Positions 34,490-42,887 of a stretch of 47,770 nt of DNA are shown one piece after another. How positions within the stretch are numbered: position 1 is the stretch's first letter; each line of letters opens with the position of its first letter. The notes under the pieces were generated by a model. The model saw only the letters and a program-made list of their open reading frames with translations, searched no databases and was not told the origin of the DNA. The translations under genes were made by a program, and so were the position numbers. The stretch spans positions 1 to 47,770 of the forward strand of contig JAAZXY010000013.1 in assembly GCA_014239855.1 (NCBI GenBank), in the 5' to 3' direction. This DNA is from Acidimicrobiales bacterium. GTDB lineage: Bacteria > Actinomycetota > Acidimicrobiia > Acidimicrobiales > MedAcidi-G1.

Positions 34490-35545
34490 ATGACACTCCG
34501 CAGACACCATTCAGCGCCAGTCGTCCGTCTGACCCTTCTGGCCATGCTTCTGGGCCTCGCCTCATCCTGCGGTACCGACGAACTCGCGCCGGTCGATCGG
34601 TCGAGCTACGAGTTGACGTTCGATCGCGCCTCGGCTGAATCCGCCAACATCTTCCGGGTCGACGGGGCCGGAGCAAACCTGGACATGGTCACCCCCGCCG
34701 ACATGGGCGGCATCGGAGGCGTGTGGTCGCCTGACGGTCGGAATCTCGTGTTCTCCGGCGCCTCCGGTGGCGTCCTCGGCATCTGGGTGGCGAACGGGGA
34801 ATCCGGGGAGGTGCGACTCCTGGCCGAAACTCCCCTCTACGACGGCGTACCGACATGGTCTCCTGACTCGACCATGGTTGCCTTCACCCGCGGTCTGCCC
34901 GACGACTACGAGGTGTTCATCCTCGACGTGGCGACTGGGGAACTCACCAACCTCACCGGCGAGGACCCCGACAACGGATGGAACCGCTGGCCCGCCTGGT
35001 CCCCCGACAGCGGGCAGATCGCCTTCGTCAGCAATCGCGACGGTGAAGAAGAAGTCCACGTGATCGACGTACCGGAGGGAGTGGCGGTCCAACTGACCTT
35101 CAACTCCACATGGGACGGCCCGCCGGCATTCTCGCCCGACGGAACGAAGATCGCCTTCGGTCGTGTCGTCGGCCCGGATGATGACGGGATCTTCCTAATG
35201 AACGCTGACGGAACAGGCATCACCCGGATCACCGAATCACCCGGACGGGACAACGACCTCTTTCCCATCTGGTCATCGGATGGAACCCATCTGGCTTTCA
35301 CCCGAACTACGAACAACGGAACCGATCTCTTCACCGTCGACGTCGAAAACGGCCAAGAGGCGGCAGTCACCGAAGGTGCCTCATCGATCAGAGGGGCCTC
35401 CTGGTCTCCCGATGACGCGCTCTTCGCGTTCACCCTTGAAGACTCCGGCGAGATCGTGGTGGTGGATGCGCAGGGACGTGACCCTCTCAAGATCGGGCAG
35501 GTCGGGGACAACGTCGATTGGCGACCTGTAGTAGGTGCGCCGTGA
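34490..35545 (+). CDS. TolB-like beta-propeller lipoprotein
   Basis: The product has 351 residues from ATG 34490, chosen because it begins a proper lipoprotein signal: basic MTLRRHHSAP, hydrophobic VVRLTLLAMLLGLA and Cys27 in ASSC. After it come five to six WD40/TolB-type (PD40) blades, recognised by repeated WSPDG, WSPDS, FSPDG, WSSDG and WSPDD motifs between residues about 75 and 330. It should be anchored on the outer face of the membrane. No catalytic residues are seen; a protein-binding or scaffold role fits. The codon usage looks less GC-rich than its neighbours. It ends in a GTGA overlap with the hydroxyacid dehydrogenase gene. Confidence 0.85.
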   Translation: MTLRRHHSAPVVRLTLLAMLLGLASSCGTDELAPVDRSSYELTFDRASAESANIFRVDGAGANLDMVTPADMGGIGGVWSPDGRNLVFSGASGGVLGIWVANGESGEVRLLAETPLYDGVPTWSPDSTMVAFTRGLPDDYEVFILDVATGELTNLTGEDPDNGWNRWPAWSPDSGQIAFVSNRDGEEEVHVIDVPEGVAVQLTFNSTWDGPPAFSPDGTKIAFGRVVGPDDDGIFLMNADGTGITRITESPGRDNDLFPIWSSDGTHLAFTRTTNNGTDLFTVDVENGQEAAVTEGASSIRGASWSPDDALFAFTLEDSGEIVVVDAQGRDPLKIGQVGDNVDWRPVVGAP

Positions 35546-36462
35546 GGCGGGCCATTGCCGTGGCCCCGGACACCCGACCGGCCATGTACGAGGCCATGTG
35601 CCGGGCGGTGACCGCCGGCGGCGGGACCGTTGTCGACATCACCGAAGCCGAGGGCCTGATCTGGGCCGACCCGGCCAGGGTCGAGGCATTTCCCGATCTG
35701 GTTGCCGATGCCCGCCAACTCGAATGGATCCAACTCCCCTACGCCGGGATCGAACCGTTCGCCCATCACCTCGACGAGCGTTGGACCTGGACGTGTGGCA
35801 AGGGCGTCTACGCCCCGGCGGTGGCCGAGACCGTCCTGGCCCTGATGCTGGCCGGCCAGAAGAACCTCCACGGGTACGCCCGGGAATCGAGCTGGTCCGG
35901 CCCCGTGGGTCGAACCCTGAGCGGGAGCCGGATCACCATCCTCGGGGGTGGCGGCATCACCGAACACCTGATTCCCCTGTTGGCGCCCTTCGGATGCGAC
36001 ATCACGGTCGTGCGACGCTCCAGCGAACCGTTCGAGGGCGCCGACCGGACGGTGACCACGTCCCGGCTCCACGAACTGCTCCCCCGAACCGACGTGCTGG
36101 TCCTCGCCCTGGCCCTCACCGACGAGACGGCGGGAATCATCGGAGGGCCGGAGTTGGCCGCCCTTCCCGACCATGCGTGGCTGGTCAACGTGGCCCGCGG
36201 CGGCCATGTGGTCACCGACGATCTGGTGGACGCTCTGGCTGCTGGCGCCATCGGCGGTGCCGCACTCGACGTCACCGATCCGGAACCATTGCCGGCCGGC
36301 CATCCCCTCTGGTCGGCGCCGAATTGCCTCATCACCCCGCACATCGCCAACACGCCCGAGATGGGTCTGGCCCTCCTCGAGCCGTTCGTCGCCGAGAACG
36401 TGCGGCGGTTCTGTTCCGGCGAAGAGCTGTTGGCACCGGTCGACGTGGCGCTCGGGTACTGA
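35542..36462 (+). CDS. D-isomer-specific 2-hydroxyacid dehydrogenase family protein
   Basis: The product has 306 residues from GTG 35542, coupled to the TolB-like gene by GTGA. The NAD-binding domain is around residues 95-270: the loop GGGGITEHLIPLLAPFG in the place of the usual GxGxxG, VLALALTDETAGII, and VNVARGGHVV with the catalytic Arg. The acidic residue lies in VTDPEPLPAGHPLW and the His in ITPHIANTPEMG, so the catalytic triad is complete. It could reduce glyoxylate, hydroxypyruvate or a phosphoglycerate-type substrate. The fairly short N-terminus matches the smaller GhrA-like members. Confidence 0.85.
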   Translation: MRRAIAVAPDTRPAMYEAMCRAVTAGGGTVVDITEAEGLIWADPARVEAFPDLVADARQLEWIQLPYAGIEPFAHHLDERWTWTCGKGVYAPAVAETVLALMLAGQKNLHGYARESSWSGPVGRTLSGSRITILGGGGITEHLIPLLAPFGCDITVVRRSSEPFEGADRTVTTSRLHELLPRTDVLVLALALTDETAGIIGGPELAALPDHAWLVNVARGGHVVTDDLVDALAAGAIGGAALDVTDPEPLPAGHPLWSAPNCLITPHIANTPEMGLALLEPFVAENVRRFCSGEELLAPVDVALGY

Positions 36463-36483
36463 GCCCGCTGGCCGATCGACACC

Positions 36484-36867
36484 ATGCCCGACATCCTGGT
36501 CAGCACATCCGCCTGGCTGCTGGCCGCGGTGTTCATGGCCGCGGCGGCGGTCAAGTTCCGCGACCCACTGGGAACCCGTCGCACCCTCGGCGAGTTCGGA
36601 CTCCCCCGTCCCGCGCTCCTGGCCCGGGTGCTACCGGCCACCGAGGCAGCGACCGCCCTGCTGCTGGTCGTGGACCCCCGGGTCGGTGGCCAGTGCGCGG
36701 TGGCCCTGCTGGTGGCCTTCACCACCCTGATCGTCGGCCGACTTCTGGCCGGCCACCGGGATGCCTGCGGTTGCTTCGGGACCTGGTCGAATCGACCGCT
36801 CTCGTGGCGCGACGTGGCCCGCAACTCAGCGTTGATAGCGCTCGGCGTGGTGGCCGCCCTCGGCTGA
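36484..36867 (+). CDS. MauE/DoxX-like redox-associated membrane protein
   Basis: The product has 127 residues with about four membrane helices (AWLLAAVFMAAAAVKF, LPATEAATALLLVV, AVALLVAFTTLIVGRLL, ALIALGVVAALG). The motif ACGCFG near residue 94 is the pair of cysteines conserved in MauE-type and DoxX-like proteins tied to disulphide formation or transfer. It follows the hydroxyacid dehydrogenase by 21 bases. No partner such as MauD or a TlpA-type thioredoxin is directly next to it. The exact role is not known. Confidence 0.8.
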   Translation: MPDILVSTSAWLLAAVFMAAAAVKFRDPLGTRRTLGEFGLPRPALLARVLPATEAATALLLVVDPRVGGQCAVALLVAFTTLIVGRLLAGHRDACGCFGTWSNRPLSWRDVARNSALIALGVVAALG

Positions 36868-36999
36868 GAGACGAGCCGCCCTCAGCCGGACATATCGCAG
36901 TCCGGGCCCCTGTCCGGGACCGGGACGACTGCTACGTTCCGGCGTTGTCGGGACCTCCGAACCCGACTCCCCAACCCAACCTGTGAGTAGGACACCCCG

Positions 37000-37746
37000 A
37001 TGGACGCTGCAACCCTCACCGCCAGGATCAGCCAGCCGATCAACGAGTTCGGCGCCTGGTTCATGCTCGATCCGGCGACGTTCGCCCGGTCGGTGGAGGC
37101 CGGGATGTCAACCGGCTGGGCCTCCCACACCCAGGGGCGGATCGGCGTCATGGGCGACGTGGATGTCGAGGTAGCGGTCGCCAACATGCTGTTCTTCGAC
37201 CCCGACTACATCCGGGCCAACTGGAACGCCCCCATGACCATCTCGAAGGCGGAAGCCGGCGTCGCCTACGCCGCAATCTGTGTGGATCGGGGTCGGCTCT
37301 ACCTGGCGGGCTACAACGACGCCGCTCGGCTGGCCGAACTCCTGGAAAAGGTCGTCGACGCCGCTGACGACACCGACGCCGACCTGTTCGCCGGCTGGCG
37401 AGATGCTGCACGCCCCGATGACGCCGAAGGCCGCGCCTACCTGCTGGTGGCCACCATGCGCGAGCTCCGGGGGTGCCGGCACATGGCGACCTGTCGGGCC
37501 GCCGGGGCCGACGCCGAGACCATGACCCTGGCCAAGAGCGGACTGGCGTGGGCCGGTATCCACGGCTTCCGGAACCTGCACGCCGATCCGACCCCGCCCG
37601 AGGTGGTCGCCGACATCGAAGCGGCGACCGATGCGGCCGATGCCGGGAACTTCACCTGCCTGACCGACGACGAGCGGACCGAACTGGTCGACCTCGTCGA
37701 GGCCGCGGTGGCCCACGCCAAGGCAACGGGGCTCAACCCGGCCTAG
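37000..37746 (+). CDS. SCO6745-like protein, copy 1
   Basis: The product has 248 residues. It resembles the SCO6745 family of actinobacteria, about which little is known. Seen: FARSVEAGMSTGWASHTQGR, then IGVMGDVDVEVAVANMLFFD, a helical middle and the C-terminal ELVDLVEAAVAHAKAT. The family is helical and cytoplasmic. An AGGA site and a 5' leader precede ATG 37000, and a TACGTT -10-like box is at 36933-36938. It is followed by a second copy (37764) after 17 bases, clearly a tandem duplication. Confidence 0.7.
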   Translation: MDAATLTARISQPINEFGAWFMLDPATFARSVEAGMSTGWASHTQGRIGVMGDVDVEVAVANMLFFDPDYIRANWNAPMTISKAEAGVAYAAICVDRGRLYLAGYNDAARLAELLEKVVDAADDTDADLFAGWRDAARPDDAEGRAYLLVATMRELRGCRHMATCRAAGADAETMTLAKSGLAWAGIHGFRNLHADPTPPEVVADIEAATDAADAGNFTCLTDDERTELVDLVEAAVAHAKATGLNPA

Positions 37747-37763
37747 GAAGGGATCTCCAGACC

Positions 37764-38498
37764 ATGGATGCACGAACCACCGCCCAGCGGCTCGCCCAGC
37801 CGATCAACACCCTCGGCGCCCGCTCAATGCTCGACCCCGTCACCGCCGCCCGCTGCGCCGAAGATGGTCTGCCGGCCAATCCTCTGGCCTCCTACGTTCA
37901 GGGACGGCTCGGCGTCATGGGAGACATCGACGCTGATGCCGCGGTCAACAGCCTGCTCTTCTTCGACCGGGACTACGCCGTTGGACTGTGGAACGAAGAC
38001 AGCGATCTCTCGAAGTCCGACTCCGGGGCTGTGTACGCGGCGATCTCCGCCGAGAGGGGAACCCACTACCTCGAGGGATTCGACGACGCTGCCCGCCTGT
38101 CGGAACTTCTGGAGCGAGTCGCCGACTCAGCCGACGACACCGTCGCTCCCCTCTTCGCCGGCTGGCGGGACGTCACCCGCCCCGACGACCCAGCGAGCCG
38201 CGCCTACCAGATGGTCATCGTCGTCCGGGAGTTACGTGGCGACCTCCACATGGCAGCCTGCCGAAACCTTGGCACCGACCCCCTGGCCATGGTGCTGGCT
38301 GGAAGCGGCGAGGGCACGGCCCGGATGCACGGCTACACCGATCTCGACCACGAGCGGGCCTCGGCAGCAATGCTCGCCGCCGCCGAAGAGGCCACCGACG
38401 ACCTCGATGCCCGGAACTACGAGTTCCTGACCGACGACGAGCGGGCCGAGTTGGTGGCCCTCGTTGACGCAGCCGTGGTCCACGCCGTAGACCGGTAG
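37764..38498 (+). CDS. SCO6745-like protein, copy 2
   Basis: The product has 244 residues from ATG 37764; the longer frame upstream is antisense-like overlap with copy 1. It keeps the same order of blocks as copy 1: RLGVMGDIDADAAVNSLLFF, LFAGWRDVTRPDD, AYQMVIVVRELRGDLHMAAC and the C-terminal ELVALVDAAVVHAVDR. By eye the two are about half identical, so the duplication is not recent. They may form a heteromer. Next comes an acyl-CoA ligase after 63 bases. Confidence 0.7.
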   Translation: MDARTTAQRLAQPINTLGARSMLDPVTAARCAEDGLPANPLASYVQGRLGVMGDIDADAAVNSLLFFDRDYAVGLWNEDSDLSKSDSGAVYAAISAERGTHYLEGFDDAARLSELLERVADSADDTVAPLFAGWRDVTRPDDPASRAYQMVIVVRELRGDLHMAACRNLGTDPLAMVLAGSGEGTARMHGYTDLDHERASAAMLAAAEEATDDLDARNYEFLTDDERAELVALVDAAVVHAVDR

Positions 38499-38561
38499 TC
38501 CAGCAATCAACCTGGGATTCCCGTTCAGCGGGGTCTCACAAACCACAGGAGATCAAGCCCC

Positions 38562-40184
38562 ATGGATGGCCTGATGATGGACACGCCGTTGTCCCTGATC
38601 CACCTGTTCGACCGGGCCACCCGCCTGTTTCCCGACAAGGAGGTGGTGACCGCCACCCCCACGGGTCTCCAACGGGTCAGCTACGGCGAATGGGGTGAAC
38701 GGACCCGCCGTCTCGGAGGCGTGCTCGACGACCTGGGAATCAGCGAGGACGGCCGGGTGGCCACCTTCGCCTGGAACACGGCCCGCCATCTCGAGCTGTA
38801 CTTCGCACCGCCCTGTTCGGGGCGCGTCGCCCACACCCTGAACCTCCGCCTGTTTCCCGAGCAGCTCACCTACATCGTGAATCACGCCGAGGACGAGGTC
38901 ATCTTCCTCGACCACTCGGTGGCCGGCCTGATCTGGCCGCTCATGGAGACCTTCGAGTCGGTCCGCCACGTGGTCCTCATGAACGACGGGGCCCCGGCCC
39001 CCGATCCCGATGCGATCGCTCCCGAGGTACACGACTACGAGGACCTGCTGGCCGCCGCATCGCCGGTGAACTGGACGCCGGTATCCGAGAACCGGGCCGG
39101 GTCGATGATGTACACGTCGGGGACCACCGGGAACCCCAAGGGGGTCGTCTACTCCCACCGGTCGATGGTGCTGCACACCTTCGGGGCGATGATGGCCGAC
39201 ACCCTCGGCGTCTGCGAACGCGACGTGATCCTCCCGGTGGTTCCAATGTTCCACGCCAACGCCTGGGGTCTGGCCCACGCCGGCGTGGCCACCGGCGCCA
39301 CCCTCGTCATGCCCGGCGCCGACCTGTCGCCCGGCGCGCTGGCCGGCCTCATCGAGGACGAATCGGTGACCGTGGCCGCTGGTGTGCCCACCATCTGGAT
39401 GGGCGTCCTGCCCGAACTCCCCGACCGTGACACCTCGGCCCTGCGGTCGGTGGTGTGCGGCGGATCGGCCGTGTCACGGTCGCTCTCGGAGGGTTTCCGG
39501 GAGGCCACCGGCCTGCCCATCCTCCAGGCGTGGGGCATGACCGAGACCAGCCCGCTGGCCGCCACCTGTGGGATCAAGTCCGCCCTTGACCACCTCGACG
39601 ACGACGACAAGGCCGACCTCCGTACCGCAGTGGGCCTCATCGCCCCGGGCGTGGACTTCCGGATCGCCGAGCCGGAGACCGGCGAGGAGCTGCCGTGGGA
39701 CGGCCAGACCAGCGGCGAGCTCCAGGTTCGCGGCCCGTGGGTGGCCGGTAGCTACTACGACGACGAACGCTCACCGGAGTCGTTCACCGACGACGGCTGG
39801 CTAAAGACCGGTGACGTGGCCACCACTGATGCCGAGGGCTACATCCGCCTGGTGGACCGGACCAAGGACCTCATCAAGTCGGGCGGCGAGTGGATCAGCT
39901 CGGTGGAGCTCGAGAACGAGATCATGGCCCACCCCGACGTGGCCGAGGCGGCGGTCATCGGGGTGCCGTCGGCCAAGTGGGGCGAACGGGCCATGGCCTG
40001 CGTGGTGGCCGCCGAGGGCGCCGAACTGTCAGCGGACGACGTGCTGGCCTGGCTGGACGGGCGGATCGTGAAGTGGTGGACGCCCGACCGGGTGGAGTTC
40101 ATCGACGAAGTGCCCAAGACCTCGGTCGGCAAGTTCTCCAAGAAGACCCTGCGGGAACGCTTCGCCGACGTGACCGTCGACTAG
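38562..40184 (+). CDS. Long- or medium-chain fatty-acid--CoA ligase (AMP-binding)
   Basis: The product has 540 residues from ATG 38562, with AGGAG 10 bases upstream; ATG at codons 5 or 6 is possible. It activates a carboxylic acid with ATP and CoA through an acyl-adenylate. Seen: the P-loop MMYTSGTTGNPKGVVYSH near residue 182, the A5 motif QAWGMTETSPLA, A7 GWLKTGDVATTD and RLVDRTKDLIKSGGEWIS, and the C-terminal Lys in KTSVGKFSKKTLRE. It is closest in layout to the AlkK-like medium-chain ligases. The chain length cannot be told. It follows the SCO6745-like genes. Confidence 0.92.
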   Translation: MDGLMMDTPLSLIHLFDRATRLFPDKEVVTATPTGLQRVSYGEWGERTRRLGGVLDDLGISEDGRVATFAWNTARHLELYFAPPCSGRVAHTLNLRLFPEQLTYIVNHAEDEVIFLDHSVAGLIWPLMETFESVRHVVLMNDGAPAPDPDAIAPEVHDYEDLLAAASPVNWTPVSENRAGSMMYTSGTTGNPKGVVYSHRSMVLHTFGAMMADTLGVCERDVILPVVPMFHANAWGLAHAGVATGATLVMPGADLSPGALAGLIEDESVTVAAGVPTIWMGVLPELPDRDTSALRSVVCGGSAVSRSLSEGFREATGLPILQAWGMTETSPLAATCGIKSALDHLDDDDKADLRTAVGLIAPGVDFRIAEPETGEELPWDGQTSGELQVRGPWVAGSYYDDERSPESFTDDGWLKTGDVATTDAEGYIRLVDRTKDLIKSGGEWISSVELENEIMAHPDVAEAAVIGVPSAKWGERAMACVVAAEGAELSADDVLAWLDGRIVKWWTPDRVEFIDEVPKTSVGKFSKKTLRERFADVTVD

Positions 40185-40302
40185 ACCGTCGGCTGGATCA
40201 CCCGGAATCAACCGGTCGGGTCGTTGTCGGTCCGCGCGCGGCATGGCATGATCGTGACCGTCCAAGAGCGCCGATCCGTGCGCCAGATCGAGGGAGACCT
40301 TC

Positions 40303-41043
40303 GTGGAACTGTTCAGTGACTGGATGGGCATGACGGGAGGCGGCCAGGCCGTCGGCCGTTACGCCCACTATCTGGGTGGCATCACCTGGATCGGCCTCCT
40401 CTACTTCTTCAACTTCATCCAGGGCTCGGCGTTCGCCGAGATGGGTGACGCCGCCCGCGGTGAGGCGCTCCGCAAGATCACGTGGCGGACCCTGTGGTGG
40501 TTCCGGTGGGCCGCCCTGCTGACCTGGATCTCCGGTATCTGGATCCTCTTCCACCAGGAGGTCCTGGACAGCAGCGACTACTGGAAGTCGGCATCCGGCA
40601 TGGGCATCGCCATGGGCTTCCTGCTCGGCACGACGATGGCCGCCAACGTGTGGATGGTCATCTGGCCGGCACAGCAGATCGCCATCGGCTCATCGGTCGC
40701 CGTGTCCGAGGGTGGCGAGGCCGACGCAGCAGCGCCGGCCGCCGCCAAGCGGGCCGGTCGGGCCAGCCGGGTCAACACCCTGTTCTCGCTGCCGCTGGTC
40801 TTCTTCATGCTGTGGCCGAGCCACTTCGGGGCCAACTTCGGCAACCCGGACTCCGGCGCCCGCCTGACCATCTGGATCGTGTTCCTGGTGATCTGGATCG
40901 CCATGGAGGTCTCGGCGCTCGGCAAGCTCGGCGGCTACGACAGCGTGCTGTGTCGCAAGGTGCTGGACAAGCATCAGGACACCATCGTGTCCGGTCTGGC
41001 CATCACGGTGATCATCTACCTGCTGTTCGAGATCGTCGCCTGA
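40303..41043 (+). CDS. Urate hydroxylase PuuD-like membrane protein
   Basis: The product has 246 residues from GTG 40303, with GGGAG upstream. About six membrane segments match the membrane domain of the PuuD (urate hydroxylase) family: RYAHYLGGITWIGLLYFFNF, WWFRWAALLTWISGIWILF, MGFLLGTTMAANVWMVIWPA with the interior MVIWPAQQ, and C-terminal helices. The usual PuuD cytochrome c domain (CxxCH) is absent and the protein is short. Purine use is possible, but no other purine genes are near. It ends just before a strong terminator shared with the convergent cupredoxin gene. Confidence 0.85.
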   Translation: MELFSDWMGMTGGGQAVGRYAHYLGGITWIGLLYFFNFIQGSAFAEMGDAARGEALRKITWRTLWWFRWAALLTWISGIWILFHQEVLDSSDYWKSASGMGIAMGFLLGTTMAANVWMVIWPAQQIAIGSSVAVSEGGEADAAAPAAAKRAGRASRVNTLFSLPLVFFMLWPSHFGANFGNPDSGARLTIWIVFLVIWIAMEVSALGKLGGYDSVLCRKVLDKHQDTIVSGLAITVIIYLLFEIVA

Positions 41044-41057
41044 TCTGATCTGAAACT

Positions 41058-41089
41058 CGAATGGCCCGCCCCTCGGGGCGGGCCATTCG
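41058..41089. terminator. Bidirectional intrinsic terminator
   Basis: A 14-bp stem (41058-41071 with 41076-41089, core ATGGCCCGCCC/GGGCGGGCCAT) closes a CTCG tetraloop and is followed by TGCTTTT on the plus strand. It sits between the convergent PuuD-like and cupredoxin genes and can end both. Confidence 0.9.
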
Positions 41090-41113
41090 TGCTTTTCCGA
41101 TCATCCCGGCCCG

Positions 41114-41509
41114 TTACTCCACGAGCAGCCGGGCTTCCATCCCGCCGATCCGGTGGCCGGCGATGTCGCAGTAGAGGATGTAGCGACCCGGCTCGAGCGT
41201 GATGGTGCCGGTGTCGGTTCCGCCGTTCTCCACGGCGAGTCGCATCTCGTCCTCCCGGCCCTCGATGACCAGCGTGTGTTCCTGGAAGCCGTCGAGCGTG
41301 TACTCGATGGTCACCTCGCCGGCGGCGATCTGGTAGCCGTCAGCGTTGAAGTCCTGGGTGTCGTCGCCGACGATCCGCAGCACGCCATCGGCGGCCGGGA
41401 CAACGGTCGATCCACCGCCACTCCCCCCACAGGCCGAGGCCGACAGCCCGGCCAGGGCCACCAGACCGATGACGGAACGACGGCGACGTTGGCGGTTGGC
41501 GTGAGTCAT
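41114..41509 (-). CDS. Cupredoxin-like lipoprotein (plastocyanin/azurin family)
   Basis: The product has 131 residues from ATG 41509. It has a lipoprotein signal: basic THANRQRRRRS, hydrophobic VIGLVALAGLS and Cys27 in ASAC. The rest is a beta-sandwich with type 1 copper ligands: H78 (FQEHTLV), C114 (ILYCDIAG), H119 and M124 (GHRIGGM). It should be an electron carrier or copper protein on the outer surface. Its partner is not evident here; convergent with the PuuD-like gene. Confidence 0.85.
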   Translation of the reverse strand: MTHANRQRRRRSVIGLVALAGLSASACGGSGGGSTVVPAADGVLRIVGDDTQDFNADGYQIAAGEVTIEYTLDGFQEHTLVIEGREDEMRLAVENGGTDTGTITLEPGRYILYCDIAGHRIGGMEARLLVE

Positions 41510-41543
41510 GGGCCGGAGGCTACCGATGGGCGATGATGGCTGG

Positions 41544-42491
41544 ATGTCCGGTCCATCGGTTCCACGCAAAGGTGCACAGGTCGCCCTGCTGGCCAACCCT
41601 GCGGCCCGTCGTGGCCGGGCGGCAGCCGACGTGGACCAGGTGCTGGACCGACTGCGTGTCCGTGGAATCGAGCCGCTGGTTCTGGACTCTGCGTCGGCTG
41701 ACGAGGCCCGAGCCGCCGCCCACCACGCCGTGGATGCCGGGATCCCGAGGCTGGTGACCGTCGGCGGTGACGGGATCGTCCACCTGGCGGCCCATTCGGC
41801 GGCCGGATCGCCGACCGTGGTCGGCATCGTGGCCGCCGGCACGGGCAACGACGCCGCCGAGGCACTCGGCCTGACCGAAGGCACCATTGCCGACCGGGTG
41901 GACCGGGCGTTGGCTGACCCCACCCCCGTGGACCTCCTGGAGTGCCGCACCACCCCGGGCGGCGAACCACTCCACGCCGCCACCAGCTGCATCGCAGGCT
42001 TTCCCGCGCTGGTCAACGCCCGGGCCGAGGCGATGCGGTTTCCCCGCGGGCCTTCGCGCTACACGCTGGCCACGCTGGGGGCCATCCCCCGGATGCGCCC
42101 GGGCGGGTTCCGGCTCACGTTGTCCGGCGGACCCGATGACGGGGTGGTCGTCGACCAGCGGGCCGCGGTCGTCGTGATCGCCAATCTGGCCCTGTTCGGC
42201 GGGGGCATGCGGATCTGTCCCGATGCCCGGGCCGACGACGGCCTGCTGGACGTGTGCCTGGTAGGTGACGTGGGACGGATCGCCCTACTGCGGGCCTTCC
42301 CGAAGGTCCGGACAGGGGCTCACGTCGACCATCCCGATGTCACCATCCACCGGGCCGCCGAGGTCCACCTCGAGGCGGTGTCGCCGGCGACCGATCCGAA
42401 CGTCCGGGCCGACGGAGAACCGTTCGCCCGACTGCCGCTCACCGTCAGGGTGCGCCCCGGCGCCCTCCTGGTGGCCGGCGCCACGGCCTAG
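41544..42491 (+). CDS. Diacylglycerol kinase / YegS-like lipid kinase
   Basis: The product has 315 residues from ATG 41544 (ATG 41526 is another choice). It has the DAGK catalytic fold: ALLANPAARRGRA, the VTVGGDGIVHLAAHS motif with GGDG near residue 73, and AAGTGNDAAEALG. Such enzymes phosphorylate a lipid, diacylglycerol or a polyprenol. The C-terminal domain has an AVVVIANLALFGGGM segment and ends in the RADGEPFARLPLTVRVRPG stretch. The -10 box of the next gene lies over its stop codon. Confidence 0.88.
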   Translation: MSGPSVPRKGAQVALLANPAARRGRAAADVDQVLDRLRVRGIEPLVLDSASADEARAAAHHAVDAGIPRLVTVGGDGIVHLAAHSAAGSPTVVGIVAAGTGNDAAEALGLTEGTIADRVDRALADPTPVDLLECRTTPGGEPLHAATSCIAGFPALVNARAEAMRFPRGPSRYTLATLGAIPRMRPGGFRLTLSGGPDDGVVVDQRAAVVVIANLALFGGGMRICPDARADDGLLDVCLVGDVGRIALLRAFPKVRTGAHVDHPDVTIHRAAEVHLEAVSPATDPNVRADGEPFARLPLTVRVRPGALLVAGATA

Positions 42492-42494
42492 GGT
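42489..42494 (+). promoter_or_regulatory. Candidate -10 box, leaderless promoter of the SelW-like gene
   Basis: TAGGGT ends 7 bases before ATG 42502 and begins with the stop codon of the upstream lipid kinase. Confidence 0.5.
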
Positions 42495-42501
42495 CGGCGA
42501 C

Positions 42502-42771
42502 ATGAGCCACCGCGTCCGAATCACCTACTGCGTCCCCTGAGATTATTCCTCCCGCGCCGTGGGCGCGGCTGGAGACCTGCTGGCCACCTACCAGAACGTC
42601 ATCGACGACCTGGTGCTGGTGACCGGCGAGAACGGGGTGTTCGACGTGGTCGTCGACGACACCATCATCTACTCGAAGGCCGAGACGGGCCGTCACGCCG
42701 AGCCGGGTGAGGTCCTGGACCTGTTCACCGCCCACGTCGGTTCGGACGTCCCCCGCTACGGCGAGGACTAG
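42502..42771 (+). CDS. SelW/Rdx-type selenoprotein, in-frame UGA at 42538
   Basis: The frame gives 89 residues with selenocysteine at 13. It opens [12 protein letters not shown], then U, then [19 protein letters not shown]-x-x-U-x-Y-x-x-R-A is the hallmark of SelT/SelW/SelH (Rdx) thioredoxin-fold proteins. The remaining strands ([18 protein letters not shown] and [10 protein letters not shown]) fit the beta-alpha-beta-beta fold. An ordinary gene finder would start at GTG 42559 after the UGA. Function is redox or thiol-selenol exchange; the partner is unknown. ATG 42502 follows a TAGGGT box. It precedes the rubrerythrin gene. Confidence 0.88.
42538..42568 (+). promoter_or_regulatory. Candidate recoded UGA and SECIS-like hairpin 3
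   Basis: TGA at 42538-42540 is followed by the stem CCGCGCC (42552-42558) with GGCGCGG (42562-42568). The apical loop GUG begins 19 bases after the UGA, at the position expected for a bacterial SECIS, and has a GU. Confidence 0.7.
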
Positions 42772-42820
42772 CTGTACTCGGCCCGGTCTACCCGGCCACC
42801 CGGTCGCCGCGAGACCGGCC

Positions 42821-42851
42821 TAGATTGTCGACACGCGTTCCCCCGGGAACG
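42821..42851 (+). promoter_or_regulatory. Candidate rubrerythrin promoter with palindromic operator
   Basis: TAGATT (42821-42826) would start transcription near 42833. A perfect 7-bp inverted repeat CGTTCCC-CC-GGGAACG (42836-42851) lies just after it, suited to a repressor or a 5' leader hairpin. Confidence 0.45.
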
Positions 42852-42887
42852 ATTCCGCCCAGCAACCAGAGAATCAGGAGTTCCATC

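Noticed and set aside
34906-36342. A 478-codon minus-strand open frame
   Set aside because: Antisense to the TolB-like and hydroxyacid dehydrogenase genes; no motif seen.
42559-42771. A separate 70-residue gene from GTG 42559
   Set aside because: The same frame extends upstream through UGA to an Rdx-type C-x-x-U motif; the GTG is in the hairpin.
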